NCBI GenBank assembly: GCA_938015595.1
Contig: CALLPI010000001.1
Coordinates: 1 to 64,000, forward strand
DNA from: an uncultured Saprospiraceae bacterium
GTDB taxonomy: Bacteria > Bacteroidota > Bacteroidia > Chitinophagales > Saprospiraceae
Reading direction: 5' to 3'
DNA length: 64,000 bases
Positions 1 through 9,503 of the stretch are shown here, piece after piece. Within the stretch, counting starts at the first letter, position 1; each line of letters starts with the position of its first letter. Both the position numbers and the translations under genes were made by a program. A model generated the notes under the pieces. It had not been told where the DNA came from. It did not search any database and saw only the letters and a program-made list of their open reading frames with translations.

Positions 1-2
1 AT

Positions 3-1280
3 GGCCTGCGCAGGCGTAACATCCCGGTGTTTCGTCCTGAGCGTACCACGGCCACGGCCGATCATAACGTACCGACAAAGGATCAGCACCTGCCCATACG
101 CGAAGCTTTGTCCCGGCATCAGGTGGAAATGTTGCGGAAAAACTGCCGTGAATTTGGCATTGAGTTGTACGACCTGGGACATCCCTATCAGGGTATCGTG
201 CACATTATCGGGCCGGAACTTGGACTTACCCTGCCGGGTATGACCATCGTATGTGGCGACAGCCACACCTCAACTCACGGTGCTTTCGGCACCATAGCTT
301 TTGGTATCGGCACCAGCGAAGTAGAACAGGTTTTGGCAACCCAGTGCATCCTTCAATACCGCCCTAAAACCATGCGGATCGAAATAAACGGTCAGCTGGG
401 TAAAGGTGTGGTGGCCAAAGACATCATCCTGTATATCATATCAAAAATTTCAGCAAGCGGTGCTACTGGCTATTTCGTTGAATATGCAGGAACAGCCATT
501 GAAAGTCTTTCCATGGAAGCCCGCATGACCATCTGCAATATGAGCATTGAAATGGGTGCAAGGGGTGGCCTGATTGCACCGGATGAGATAACCTTCAATT
601 ATCTCACAGGAAGAAAGTTTGTACCAGCAGGTGAGTGGTTACAAAAACTCATTGCCCGGTGGAAAGAACTCAAAACCGATGAAGGCGCGCATTACGATAA
701 AGTATTGTGCTTTGATGCGGCCGACATCGCCCCGATGATTACCTACGGTACCAATCCCGGCATGGGCATGCGCATCACCGATCGCATCCCTTCGGCTGAT
801 GAGCTGAAGGAACTGAGCGAGAAACAGTCCTTTTCCAAATCCTTGCAATACATGGGACTTGAGCCCGGTGCCTCCTTGTTGGGTAAAAAAGTGGATTACG
901 TGTTTATCGGCAGTTGTACCAACGCGCGCATTGAAGATTTGCGCATGGTGGCCCGTGTTGTGAAAGGGAAAAAGAAAGCACCCGATGTGGAGGTTTGGGT
1001 GGTGCCAGGCTCTAAGCAAGTTGAAAAACAGGCACGCGAAGAGGGCCTTGATAAAATTTTTGCTGAAGCCGGCTTTGAACTGCGTGGCCCGGGTTGCTCG
1101 GCATGCCTGGGCATGAATGAAGACAAAATACCGGCAGGCAAATACTGTATCAGCACATCCAACAGAAATTTTGAAGGACGACAGGGGCCGGGTGCCAGAA
1201 CCTTCTTGGCCAGTCCGCTGAGTGCGGCAGCAGCGGCCATTACTGGTCGCATTACAGATGTGCGGGAATTACTGGACTAA
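3..1280 (+). CDS. leuC: 3-isopropylmalate dehydratase large subunit (5' truncated by window edge)
   Basis: Large subunit of isopropylmalate isomerase, the aconitase-family [4Fe-4S] enzyme that converts 2- to 3-isopropylmalate in leucine synthesis. The open frame continues to the left edge: the residues before the first GTG (position 27) already read like LeuC, so the true start and about 50 residues lie outside. Visible landmarks are [12 protein letters not shown] near the start, the cluster-ligand region FIGSCTN and the GCSACLGMN pair near the C-terminus. It is followed 12 bases later by leuD, its obligate partner. Arg codons mix CGT and CGC, unlike the genes after 8.4 kb. Confidence 0.96.
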   Translation, partial: GLRRRNIPVFRPERTTATADHNVPTKDQHLPIREALSRHQVEMLRKNCREFGIELYDLGHPYQGIVHIIGPELGLTLPGMTIVCGDSHTSTHGAFGTIAFGIGTSEVEQVLATQCILQYRPKTMRIEINGQLGKGVVAKDIILYIISKISASGATGYFVEYAGTAIESLSMEARMTICNMSIEMGARGGLIAPDEITFNYLTGRKFVPAGEWLQKLIARWKELKTDEGAHYDKVLCFDAADIAPMITYGTNPGMGMRITDRIPSADELKELSEKQSFSKSLQYMGLEPGASLLGKKVDYVFIGSCTNARIEDLRMVARVVKGKKKAPDVEVWVVPGSKQVEKQAREEGLDKIFAEAGFELRGPGCSACLGMNEDKIPAGKYCISTSNRNFEGRQGPGARTFLASPLSAAAAAITGRITDVRELLD

Positions 1281-1292
1281 CTGAGCGCAGTC

Positions 1293-1892
1293 ATGAAAGA
1301 AAAATTTACCAAACTGGTTTCAACAGCAGTTCCGTTGCCGGTCGAAAACATCGATACTGATCAGATTATTCCCGCGCGTTTTCTCAAAGCCACTACGCGT
1401 GATGGATTTGGAGAAAATCTTTTCCGCGACTGGCGCTACGATGAAGCCGGGAAACCAAAACCGGATTTTGTACTGAATAACCCTCTGTTCAGCGGTAAAA
1501 TATTGGTGGCCGGTAAAAACTTCGGTTGCGGCAGCAGCCGCGAACATGCTGCATGGGCCCTGTACGATTATGGTTTCCGTGCTGTCATTTCCAGTTTCTT
1601 TGCCGACATTTTCAAAAACAATGCATTAAATAATGCCCTGCTTCCCGTGCAGGTATCCGACGGCTTTCTGCAAAAGATATTTCAAACAATTGAAAACAAG
1701 CCTGAGTCTCTTTTTACCATCGATTTGGAACAGCAGGCCATTATTTTGCCCGATGGCAGCTCATCGGCATTTGATATCAATCCCTACAAAAAAATATGCC
1801 TGATGAATGGCTACGATGACATTGATTATCTGCTCAGCCTGAAAGATGAAATTGCGGCATTTGAAGCATATACATCAAAATATCTGTTATGA
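1293..1892 (+). CDS. leuD: 3-isopropylmalate dehydratase small subunit
   Basis: Swivel-domain partner of LeuC; together they isomerise isopropylmalate. The 199 residues are the normal family length. Seen: the N-terminal [12 protein letters not shown] segment and the [13 protein letters not shown] loop characteristic of LeuD and aconitase small domains. The start ATG at 1293 lies just after leuC, and the stop overlaps the leuB start (ATGA at 1889-1892), indicating translational coupling in a leuCDBA operon. Confidence 0.97.
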   Translation: MKEKFTKLVSTAVPLPVENIDTDQIIPARFLKATTRDGFGENLFRDWRYDEAGKPKPDFVLNNPLFSGKILVAGKNFGCGSSREHAAWALYDYGFRAVISSFFADIFKNNALNNALLPVQVSDGFLQKIFQTIENKPESLFTIDLEQQAIILPDGSSSAFDINPYKKICLMNGYDDIDYLLSLKDEIAAFEAYTSKYLL

Positions 1893-2980
1893 AAAAGCGA
1901 ATTGCAGTATTGCCGGGCGATGGTATAGGCCGTGAAGTAACGGCCGAGAGTGTAAAGGTGCTGGAGTGCATTGCATCTGCGTACGGCCATGAATTTGTTT
2001 TTGAAGAAGCGCAGATAGGGCATGAGGCTATAGAGGCCACAGGCAACCCTCTGCCTGACACTACTTTGGATTTGTTGCACCGTTCCGATGCCATTCTGTT
2101 CGGAGCCGTTGGCCATCCGAAATATGACAACGATCCGACACTTAAAGTGCGTCCTGAACAGGGATTGCTTCGCATGCGCAAAGAACTGGGACTGTACGCG
2201 AATATCCGACCCGTAAAGTTATTCGATGCACTGCTTCATGCTTCCGCCATCAAACCGGAAATACTGAAAGGAGCCGATATACTTTTTTTCCGTGAGCTTA
2301 CCGGTGATGTGTATTTCGGAGAAAAGGGAAGAAAAGACAATAACAGCACAGCCTATGATCTGATGATTTATTCACAGCAAGAAGTGGAGCGGATTGCGCA
2401 CATGGCTTTCAGGGCAGCACGCACCCGAAAGGGAAAAGTTACTTCGGTAGATAAGGCCAACGTGCTGGAAAGCTCACGACTGTGGCGTGAAGTGGTGCAG
2501 CGGGTAGGGCATGATTACCCGGATGTTGAGCTGGAACACCTGTTTGTGGATGCGGCAGCCATGAAACTCATACAAAGTCCGCGCAACTTCGATGTGGTGC
2601 TTACCGGCAATTTGTTTGGCGACATTCTTACCGATGAGGCTTCCCAGATAGCGGGTTCCATGGGCATGCTGGCTTCGGCTTCGGTGGGTGACAGAAAAGG
2701 ATTGTATGAACCTATACACGGCAGCGCTCACGACATTACCGGCAAAGGAGTGGCTAATCCCCTTGCCTCAATTTTATCCACTGCGCTCATGCTGGATATA
2801 TCATTTGGTCTGAAAGATGAAGCTGACACCGTGGTACGAGCAGTTGAAATGACCCTGGAAGAAGGTTATCGCACAGCCGACATAGCCGACAGGCATACAC
2901 CGGCAGAGAAAATATTGGGCACTGCACAGATGGGCAGTAAGGTGGTAGCAAGTATTACCAAAGTGGCAACCGAAGTGTAA
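1889..2980 (+). CDS. leuB: 3-isopropylmalate dehydrogenase
   Basis: NAD-dependent oxidative decarboxylation of 3-isopropylmalate to 4-methyl-2-oxopentanoate, in the cytoplasm. The 363 residues match the usual length. Seen: N-terminal [11 protein letters not shown], the substrate-binding arginine region ([21 protein letters not shown]), [12 protein letters not shown], and the metal-binding aspartates in [13 protein letters not shown]. The start overlaps the leuD stop by ATGA; leuA follows after 26 bases. Intact and ordinary. Confidence 0.97.
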   Translation: MKKRIAVLPGDGIGREVTAESVKVLECIASAYGHEFVFEEAQIGHEAIEATGNPLPDTTLDLLHRSDAILFGAVGHPKYDNDPTLKVRPEQGLLRMRKELGLYANIRPVKLFDALLHASAIKPEILKGADILFFRELTGDVYFGEKGRKDNNSTAYDLMIYSQQEVERIAHMAFRAARTRKGKVTSVDKANVLESSRLWREVVQRVGHDYPDVELEHLFVDAAAMKLIQSPRNFDVVLTGNLFGDILTDEASQIAGSMGMLASASVGDRKGLYEPIHGSAHDITGKGVANPLASILSTALMLDISFGLKDEADTVVRAVEMTLEEGYRTADIADRHTPAEKILGTAQMGSKVVASITKVATEV

Positions 2981-3006
2981 AACCCGAAAAAACAACAACA
3001 CGAAAT

Positions 3007-4167
3007 ATGAGTCATAAAATCCACATCTTCGACACCACCCTTCGCGATGGCGAACAGGTACCGGGCTGCCAGCTGAGCACCGAAGAAAAAATCACCATTG
3101 CACGTGAACTGGAGTTACTGGGTGTTGACATCATTGAGGCCGGCTTTCCCATTTCAAGTCCGGGCGATTTTCTGTCGGTCATCGGCATTTCACGTGCCGT
3201 GAAGGAACCAGTAGTATGCGGACTTACACGTGCCCGCCAGGAAGATATTGACGTGGCAGCTGAGGCCTTGCGTTATGCCAAAAGAGGACGCATACATACG
3301 GGCATCGGTTCAAGTGATGTGCATATTAAACACAAGTTTCGCAGCACGCGTGAACAAGTGCTGGAGCAGGGCGTGTGGGCCGTAAAGTATGCCAAATCCA
3401 AAGGTTTTGAAGTGGAATTCTATGCCGAAGATGCAGGTCGTGCCGATCTGGCCTTTCTGGCACAGATGATTGAAGCCGTGATCCGGGCAGGTGCCGATGT
3501 GGTAAACATTCCCGACACCACCGGTTATTGTCTGCCGCATTTGTATGGCAAGCGCATACAATACCTGTTTGAAAATGTATCCAACATTCATAAGGCTACA
3601 GTATCTGTTCATTGTCACAATGATTTGGGGCTGGCTACGGCTAATACCATAGCCGGCTTAATCAACGGGGCACGTCAGGCTGAAGTTACCATTAATGGCA
3701 TAGGCGAAAGGGCTGGCAATACTTCGCTTGAAGAGGTGGTGATGATACTGAAAAAACATCAGGACCTGGACATGTACACCCATATTAAAACCGAGCGTCT
3801 TCATGGCATCAGCAAGCTGGTAAGCAAAATGATGCGTATGCCTGTGCAGCCCAATAAGGCCATTGTAGGTGCCAATGCATTTGCACACTCATCAGGCATA
3901 CATCAGGATGGATTTTTAAAGCATGCCGAAAACTACGAAATCATTAACCCGGCCGAAGTAGGAGTGCCCGGCTCTTCCATTGTATTGACGGCTCGCAGCG
4001 GGAGAGCCGCTCTGAAACACCGCCTGGAGCAATTGGGCTATAAAATCCCGGGAACTGAACTGGATGCTGTTTATGAAAATTTTCTCATTATGGCTGATGA
4101 GAAAAAGGAAATAACCGATAGCGATCTTGAAGCACTGGCAGCCAATATTCCTGTGCTGATGCGTTAA
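3007..4167 (+). CDS. leuA: 2-isopropylmalate synthase, short form without regulatory domain
   Basis: Condenses acetyl-CoA with 2-oxoisovalerate, the committed step of leucine synthesis. The DRE-TIM-metallolyase barrel is complete: [12 protein letters not shown] at the N-terminus, [11 protein letters not shown], the metal-binding HCHNDLGLA, and [12 protein letters not shown]. The protein stops after the helical linker (386 residues; full-length LeuA is about 500), so the C-terminal LeuA dimer/regulatory domain that senses leucine is absent. Short forms of this type are familiar in Bacteroidota. A homocitrate- or citramalate-synthase activity cannot be excluded from sequence, but the leuCDB neighbours argue for LeuA. 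Confidence 0.92.
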   Translation: MSHKIHIFDTTLRDGEQVPGCQLSTEEKITIARELELLGVDIIEAGFPISSPGDFLSVIGISRAVKEPVVCGLTRARQEDIDVAAEALRYAKRGRIHTGIGSSDVHIKHKFRSTREQVLEQGVWAVKYAKSKGFEVEFYAEDAGRADLAFLAQMIEAVIRAGADVVNIPDTTGYCLPHLYGKRIQYLFENVSNIHKATVSVHCHNDLGLATANTIAGLINGARQAEVTINGIGERAGNTSLEEVVMILKKHQDLDMYTHIKTERLHGISKLVSKMMRMPVQPNKAIVGANAFAHSSGIHQDGFLKHAENYEIINPAEVGVPGSSIVLTARSGRAALKHRLEQLGYKIPGTELDAVYENFLIMADEKKEITDSDLEALAANIPVLMR

Positions 4168-4196
4168 AGATTACCAATATGTAGTCCGGGTATTTT

Positions 4197-4571
4197 TTAT
4201 TGACCGGGCATATTTCTTTCAATGATTTGTTTTACGTCTTCCCGGCTTATCGGATTGCCGGAATACAGCATTTCAGAAATGTTGCGCACAAGCGTGTCCA
4301 GTTCATTAGCCGATGTAAACAATGCTTCTACCAGCTGTTTATCTCTTACAGGTAAATCTTCCAGTTGAATTAGTTGCAGTAAGCCTAATACACGGGCCAG
4401 CGGTGCGCGGAGCAAATGCGAATTAATAAAGGCGTATTCCGTAAGCTGACGGTTTTGCTTCTCCAGTTCTGCCGTGCGCTGCTTTACAGCTTCCTCCAGC
4501 CCCTCATTTGTTTGGACAAGTTGCTGGTTAATCAGCGATAACTGTTGATTCAGTGAAGCAATCTCCCGGTT
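4197..4571 (-). pseudogene. C-terminal half of the GAF/kinase gene, out of frame
   Basis: Downstream half of the gene that begins at 5176. It encodes a coiled-coil linker followed by a histidine-kinase dimerisation-like helix pair (NSHLLRAPLARVLGLLQLI, with the phospho-acceptor-type His then RAP), ending with IIERNMPGQ. The frame is continuous with the GAF half only if one base is added in the homopolymer at 4570-4575. With that base, 4197-5176 becomes one 326-residue protein. No HATPase ATP-binding domain follows, so even the repaired protein would be a kinase-like sensor without a catalytic domain. Confidence 0.75.
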
Positions 4572-5176
4572 TTTTCCGACAACTCACGATTCTGGCTTCT
4601 GATTTCTTTTAAGAGTTGCAGAATGCGGTTGTTCTGATGAACAATGGCCAGCAAATCGGCCAGCGATTGTACGAAAAGAGCATCTTCCGGCTGCCAGATA
4701 CGATAATTGTATTGATGCTCAAAGCAAATTACACCCGTCACATGATTATTAACCAATATCGGGCAATCCATCATGGATTGAATGTGCAATGGTTTTAGGT
4801 ACGAATCGGCAAACTCACAGGTGTCGGAATGTGTATGGGCGTTGTCTGCCTGAATGAAAGGCTTCTGATGGATAGCTTTGAAGTAATTCGGGTAATCGTG
4901 TGCCTTTATTTCCAGTATTTCATCCGATGCTCCATCCTGTTCATACAGGAATCTGCGTAACAGTGCCTGCCCGCCCTTATCCAAAGTCCAGATGCTTACG
5001 CGGCTTATTTCGAGTGTTTCGGAAGCCGTCTTACAAATCAGTTCGTAAATTTTCTGCACATCCGACTGAAAAAGCAACGGATTTCGATGTAACCTGATAA
5101 GCGTTTCGAGAAAGTATGCAAGGCGGTTACCCTGTGGCGGGTACTTATCCGGATGATTGGCAGGTTCACAGTTCAT
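4550..5176 (-). CDS. GAF-domain sensor protein, N-terminal half (frameshifted)
   Basis: A GAF sensor domain fills roughly residues 30-190 (ETLIRLHRNPLLFQSD, SRVSIWTLD, SMMDCPILVNNHVTGVICFEH). As read, the frame ends soon after at SEKTGRLLH. The sequence beyond makes sense only after a +1 correction in the six-T run at 4570-4575 (A6 on the coding strand), which restores a coiled coil and a kinase-dimerisation helix. I chose the ATG at 5176 (MNCEPANHP); a longer frame opens at 5251 but its extra residues look non-coding and overlap a palindrome at 5238-5251. It is divergent from the nos genes and could be a local regulator, but nothing proves this. Confidence 0.7.
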   Translation of the reverse strand: MNCEPANHPDKYPPQGNRLAYFLETLIRLHRNPLLFQSDVQKIYELICKTASETLEISRVSIWTLDKGGQALLRRFLYEQDGASDEILEIKAHDYPNYFKAIHQKPFIQADNAHTHSDTCEFADSYLKPLHIQSMMDCPILVNNHVTGVICFEHQYNYRIWQPEDALFVQSLADLLAIVHQNNRILQLLKEIRSQNRELSEKTGRLLH

Positions 5177-5237
5177 AGTCAGGCAATATTGGTATTCTCG
5201 GTAAAATAATTTCACGAACACAAGAGGTCTTCCTGAT

Positions 5238-5251
5238 GTGACTTTAATCAC
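5238..5251. promoter_or_regulatory. candidate Crp/Fnr-family operator upstream of the nos genes
   Basis: GTGAC-TTTA-ATCAC: nine of ten arm positions are palindromic (GTGA-N6-TCAC core). It lies in the divergent space between the GAF gene and the cytochrome c gene at 5336. The form matches the half-site logic of Crp/Fnr/Dnr proteins (for example TTGAC-N4-GTCAA for Dnr/Nnr). A near-twin sits at 13111-13124. The binding protein is inferred, not seen. Confidence 0.45.
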
Positions 5252-5335
5252 CTTCCTCGCTGACGCTCCTCATGTTTCACTACATCTTTCACCGATACCT
5301 TGAAGCGCAATTTAGCCAATGAACCATAAGCTTTT

Positions 5336-5812
5336 ATGAAAAATTTGATAATGACCACACTGGCTGCCATGTTTTTGCTGCTGGTGTACTGCACCCCCGA
5401 AAAACCAAAATTTGAGGGCAACGAATCTAAAAATACTTCCTCAAAAAGCCCTGTCGAGGAAGTGGTTGATCCATCAAAAGGGATTGGTCCTGTTAAACAT
5501 GTTACACTTTCCAGTCCGCTGGATCAGGAACGCGTAAAACGCGGTAAAGACATTTATGAAATGAAATGCGAGGCTTGTCACCGGTTGGATGATCAGCGGA
5601 TAGTGGGGCCGGGATGGAAGGATATTACCAAAAGACGCAAGCCGGAGTGGATCATGAACATGATTACCAATGTGGATGTAATGCTGGATCAGGATCCGGA
5701 GGCCCAGAAACTGCTGGAGTTATGTTTAACACGTATGCCCAACCAGAATGTTTCCATAGGCGATGCACGTGATATTCTGGAGTTTATGCGACAGAATGAT
5801 GGCGAAAAGTAA
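5336..5812 (+). CDS. lipoprotein monohaem cytochrome c of the nos cluster
   Basis: 158-residue exported protein with a lipoprotein-type signal peptide (cysteine about residue 20, LLLVYC), a low-complexity linker, and one c-type haem site CEACH at about residues 80-84. Possible axial methionines lie downstream, including the late TRMPNQN. Being membrane-anchored in the periplasm and immediately upstream of nosZ, it is a plausible electron donor to N2O reductase; clade II clusters commonly carry such cytochromes. The fasciclin gene follows after 19 bases, so it probably heads the operon. The donor role is inferred from context. Confidence 0.87.
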   Translation: MKNLIMTTLAAMFLLLVYCTPEKPKFEGNESKNTSSKSPVEEVVDPSKGIGPVKHVTLSSPLDQERVKRGKDIYEMKCEACHRLDDQRIVGPGWKDITKRRKPEWIMNMITNVDVMLDQDPEAQKLLELCLTRMPNQNVSIGDARDILEFMRQNDGEK

Positions 5813-5831
5813 CCTATAAACCCATCTCTAT

Positions 5832-6380
5832 ATGAAATGCCTGTTTATTCTTCCCGTAGCCATGCTGCTGGCCTGTACGCAGCAATCCCCCGAAAGCGCC
5901 TCTGCCGATATGCCCCAGCACAGGGGCGGTCAGTCGGCTGTTGTGGATAATACCTCCCGACCTGATGTGGTGCGAATTGCATCCAACTCCAATGTGCACA
6001 AGACACTTGTGGCAGCACTAAAGGCGGCTGAATATGTAGATGCTTTATCGAATGCAGGTCCATTCACTGTGTTTGCACCTACAGACGAAGCATTTGACAA
6101 ACTTCCGGCCGGAACATTGGACAACCTGCTGAAGCCTGAAAATAAAGGGGCCCTCCGCAACATACTGGAGTACCATGTGTACGTGGGCAATATCCGCGAA
6201 AGTCAGATTACGGATGGTATGACACTCAACCAGGTTAATCTTCAAAATATCACACTCAACAAAACGGCTGACGGAAAAATAACCATTAATGGTTCTGCCA
6301 GTGTGATTGGCACGGTTGAAGCATCTAACGGAACGGTATATGTGATTGATGCCGTACTGTTGCCTCCGGATAAAAAATAA
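5832..6380 (+). CDS. fasciclin-domain lipoprotein
   Basis: 182 residues: lipoprotein signal (LLACTQQ, Cys about 15), a short polar linker, then one FAS1 domain with the two conserved blocks (GPFTVFAPTDEAFDKL and a C-terminal NGTVYVIDAVLLPP). FAS1 domains mediate adhesion or protein contacts. It sits between the cytochrome c and nosZ genes; such proteins recur beside clade II nosZ in Bacteroidota, but no biochemical role in N2O reduction is established to my knowledge. Spacing of 19 and 29 bases suggests co-transcription. Confidence 0.88.
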   Translation: MKCLFILPVAMLLACTQQSPESASADMPQHRGGQSAVVDNTSRPDVVRIASNSNVHKTLVAALKAAEYVDALSNAGPFTVFAPTDEAFDKLPAGTLDNLLKPENKGALRNILEYHVYVGNIRESQITDGMTLNQVNLQNITLNKTADGKITINGSASVIGTVEASNGTVYVIDAVLLPPDKK

Positions 6381-6409
6381 TTTGTAAACAATACCTAATC
6401 AATAATTAT

Positions 6410-8377
6410 ATGAAAAAGCAAATCTTCCATTTCGTTCTGACGGCTGTTGGGGCGTTGTTCATAGCGGGCTGTAAGCCACAGGGTCCTGCAGGCGTAACAA
6501 CCGGTGGTGCAGCTTCCAAAGTGTATGTTGCACCCGGACAATATGACGAGTTCTACAACTTTGTTTCAGGGGGTTTTAACGGTCAGATGGCGGTATATGG
6601 CCTGCCTTCAGGCCGGTTGTTCCGGAATATTCCCGTCTTTTCTGTTCATCCTGAAAATGGTTATGGTTACAGCGAAGAGACAAAACCCATGTTAAATACT
6701 TCGCATGGTTTTGTGCCCTGGGATGATCTTCACCACCCCGCTCTCTCCACTACAAACGGTGAACATGACGGACGTTGGGCTTTTGGCAACGCCAACAATA
6801 CACCCCGTGTAGCACGTATTGACCTGTCCACTTTCCGCACTGTTGAAATAATTGAATTACCCAACAGTGGAGGTAATCACTCTTCGCCTTTCATTACTGA
6901 AAATACAGAGTATGTGGTGGCGGGCACCCGATTCAGTGTGCCGGTTGGCGATAACCGTGATGTACCCATTAGCTCCTATAAAGAGAATTTTAAAGGCACC
7001 ATTAGCTTCATAAAAGTTGACCCGCAAACCGGCAGGATGAGTATTGCCTTCCAGCTGCGTACACCGGGCTTTAATTATGATCTTAGCCGCGCAGGCAAAG
7101 GTCCGTCTCACGGATGGTTCTTCTTCTCCTGCTACAACACCGAGCAGGCCTATACATTACTCGAAGTCAATGCCTCGCGCAATGACAAGGATTTTATTAT
7201 GGCCGTTAACTGGAAAAAAGCAGAGGAATACCTGGCTGCCGGCAAAGGCAAAACCGAAAAGGCACGCTATGCACATAATATATATGATGAAAAAACACAC
7301 ATGGCTACCAGCACCATCCTGGAAGACGTAACCGTACTGGATGTTACTGAGCTGTCGGGCATCGTGTACTTCCTGCCTTGCCCCAAATCGCCCCATGGCT
7401 GTGATGTGGACCCTACTGGTGAATATATTGTAGGAAGCGGCAAGCTCGCTGCTGTAATGCCGGTATTCTCCTTCAGTAAAATGCAACAGGCTATTGCCAA
7501 TAAAGATTTTGAAGGCGACTTCCAGGGTATTCCGATAATTAAATATGAATCAGCTCTGCATGGTGAAGTACAGAAGCCCGGACTCGGACCGCTGCATACG
7601 GAGTTCGATGCCAATGGCAATGCTTATACCTCCTTCTTTGTGTCATCAGAAATTGTGAAATGGAATGTAAAAACACTCCAGGTTCTCGACCGGGTACCAA
7701 CCTATTACTCAATTGGTCACCTGTGTGTTCCGGGAGGCCCCACCAAAAAACCGCACGGTAAATATGTAATTGCGTATAACAAGATTACCAAAGATCGCTA
7801 CCTGCCAACCGGTCCTGAACTTTGTCAAAGTGCCCAGCTGTATTCAATTGAAGGGGATAAGATGCAACTGCTGCTCGACTTTCCCACAATTGGCGAGCCA
7901 CACTATGCCGAGGCCATTCCCGCCAGTATGCTGAAGGATAAATCGGTTAAAATTTATCCGATAGAAGAAAATCAACATCCTTATGCCGCCAAGGGTGAAA
8001 AAATGGCCCGTGTTGAGCGTAAAGGTAATGATGTGCATGTGTACATGACGGCCATCCGCTCACACCTCACACCGGATAACATTGAGGGTATCCGAGTAGG
8101 GGATAACGTGTATTTCCATGTAACCAACCTCGAACAGGACTGGGATGTGCCGCATGGCTTTGCCGTTAAAGGAGCCACCAATGCTGAAATACTGATTATG
8201 CCCGGAGAAACACAAACCCTGTTATGGAAGCCGCTGAAACCGGGCATTTATCCCTTCTACTGCACAGACTTCTGCTCGGCATTGCACCAGGAAATGCAAG
8301 GCTATGTGCGGGTATCACCAGCAGGTAGCAATGTACCGCTCAAGTGGAGCCTCGGTGACGAACAGGTAGTACAGTAG
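6410..8377 (+). CDS. nosZ: nitrous-oxide reductase, clade II (Sec/lipoprotein type)
   Basis: Periplasmic copper enzyme reducing N2O to N2. The 655 residues start with a Sec signal ending in a lipobox (FIAGC) rather than a twin-arginine signal, which marks clade II. The beta-propeller carries the expected histidine motifs for the CuZ site (DDLHHPA, GEHDGRW, SPHGCDVDP, GPLHTEF, IGHLCVPGG, KKPHGKY). The C-terminal cupredoxin domain has the complete CuA ligand set CTDFCSALHQEM. It is followed by the four-helix protein and nosL. Arg codons are mixed CGT/CGC, resembling the leu genes rather than the downstream nos genes. Confidence 0.97.
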   Translation: MKKQIFHFVLTAVGALFIAGCKPQGPAGVTTGGAASKVYVAPGQYDEFYNFVSGGFNGQMAVYGLPSGRLFRNIPVFSVHPENGYGYSEETKPMLNTSHGFVPWDDLHHPALSTTNGEHDGRWAFGNANNTPRVARIDLSTFRTVEIIELPNSGGNHSSPFITENTEYVVAGTRFSVPVGDNRDVPISSYKENFKGTISFIKVDPQTGRMSIAFQLRTPGFNYDLSRAGKGPSHGWFFFSCYNTEQAYTLLEVNASRNDKDFIMAVNWKKAEEYLAAGKGKTEKARYAHNIYDEKTHMATSTILEDVTVLDVTELSGIVYFLPCPKSPHGCDVDPTGEYIVGSGKLAAVMPVFSFSKMQQAIANKDFEGDFQGIPIIKYESALHGEVQKPGLGPLHTEFDANGNAYTSFFVSSEIVKWNVKTLQVLDRVPTYYSIGHLCVPGGPTKKPHGKYVIAYNKITKDRYLPTGPELCQSAQLYSIEGDKMQLLLDFPTIGEPHYAEAIPASMLKDKSVKIYPIEENQHPYAAKGEKMARVERKGNDVHVYMTAIRSHLTPDNIEGIRVGDNVYFHVTNLEQDWDVPHGFAVKGATNAEILIMPGETQTLLWKPLKPGIYPFYCTDFCSALHQEMQGYVRVSPAGSNVPLKWSLGDEQVVQ

Positions 8378-8448
8378 CAGGATAATGATAGGTTGGGGGC
8401 TTTCGGCGCAGAGGAGGTCCCCCTTCTTCACCCTCTAAATATCGAACC

Positions 8449-9081
8449 ATGAAATCACTGCCTCGCATACTGATGGCATTGGCGGCGCTTTGCCTGCTGG
8501 CGTTGTTTGTCTTTCCTATGTGGAAGATTGTGCTGTATGCACCGCAATACCCCGACGGGGTGGAAATGCACATCTGGATCAACAAGATTGGTGGTACCAG
8601 CCCTGGCACCTTGCAGAATGTGAACATCCTGAACCACTATGTGGGCATGAAGATGATTGAGCCAGACTCCATTCCCGAACTGCAATACTTCCAATACGTC
8701 ATCATGGCCATGATTGCCCTAGGCCTGGCAGCCGCCTGGATGAACCGGAGTTGGGGGTTTCTAAGCTGGACTATCTTGCTGCTGGTACTTTGTGTACTGG
8801 GCATTTATGACTTCTACCTGTGGGAATACGACTACGGCCACAACCTGAGCGATACAGCCCCGATAAAGATACCCGGCGCGTCCTTTCAGCCGCCTTTGAT
8901 CGGCCGCAAAGACATACTGAACTTCGTGGCCGTATCGCTGCCGCACATCGCCGGCTATTTCGTGGGGTTATCTCTGCTGCTGGGCGCCGGCGCCTGGTGG
9001 TTCACTCGCAAAAGTTCCAAACATGAGAAAGTGGTTATTCGCAGCGGCAATGGTCTGGCTGCTCGCAGCATGCTCGCCTAA
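8449..9081 (+). CDS. four-helix membrane protein following nosZ, putative NosB-type
   Basis: 210-residue polytopic protein with four predicted membrane segments (about residues 7-27, 84-102, 106-124 and 168-190) and a periplasm-sized loop after the first segment (WKIVLYAPQYPDG, then NHYVGMKMIEP). A membrane protein directly behind nosZ is characteristic of clade II clusters, where it is called NosB; I assign this by position and topology only. Its last 59 bases overlap the start of nosL in another frame, unusually long for a functional overlap. CGC-rich arginine use begins here, in contrast to nosZ just upstream. Confidence 0.75.
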   Translation: MKSLPRILMALAALCLLALFVFPMWKIVLYAPQYPDGVEMHIWINKIGGTSPGTLQNVNILNHYVGMKMIEPDSIPELQYFQYVIMAMIALGLAAAWMNRSWGFLSWTILLLVLCVLGIYDFYLWEYDYGHNLSDTAPIKIPGASFQPPLIGRKDILNFVAVSLPHIAGYFVGLSLLLGAGAWWFTRKSSKHEKVVIRSGNGLAARSMLA

Positions 9082-9454
9082 GCCGAAGCCCATCCAGTAC
9101 GGCGTGGATCTGTGCGCCTTTTGTCATATGTCTATCGTGGACAGGCAACATGCGGCAGAACTGGTCAATACCAAAGGCAAGGCTTTCAAATTTGACGCCA
9201 TTGAATGTATGATACAGTACGCCAACTTGCACGACAGCAAAGATTTTGCGCTGTACCTGGTCAACGACTATCTGGCGCCGGGCCAACTCATAGACGCAAC
9301 CGCCAGCACTTATCTCATCAGCCCAAACATACCTAGCCCGATGGGCGCCTTCCTTTCTGCTTTTGACCGTAGAGAAAACGCCGAAGATATTCAGGCAGAG
9401 CAGGGAGGGGAGGTGTTTGATTGGGAGGGGATCAGGGAGAGGATGAGGAGGTGA
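9023..9454 (+). CDS. nosL: NosL copper-chaperone lipoprotein
   Basis: 143 residues: signal peptide with lipobox (WLLAACSPK) and the NosL copper-binding region DLCAFCHMSIVD, where two cysteines and a methionine are placed to hold Cu(I), followed by the conserved FDAIECMIQY. NosL delivers copper to apo-NosZ, working with the NosDFY ABC system encoded next. The ATG at 9023 overlaps the preceding gene by 59 bases; it is preferred because it gives a complete lipoprotein signal. The stop lies at the edge of an 8-bp tandem repeat (9453-9476). Confidence 0.93.
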   Translation: MRKWLFAAAMVWLLAACSPKPKPIQYGVDLCAFCHMSIVDRQHAAELVNTKGKAFKFDAIECMIQYANLHDSKDFALYLVNDYLAPGQLIDATASTYLISPNIPSPMGAFLSAFDRRENAEDIQAEQGGEVFDWEGIRERMRR

Positions 9455-9476
9455 CTTTGAGACTTTGAGACTTTGT
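9453..9476 (+). repeat. three tandem copies of GACTTTGA
   Basis: Two exact copies and a third differing in the last base, starting inside the nosL stop region and ending 27 bases before nosD. This is short enough for slippage, and no function is evident. Confidence 0.7.
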
Positions 9477-9503
9477 GAGGGGAAGGTGGGATAACTTGAA
9501 AAA

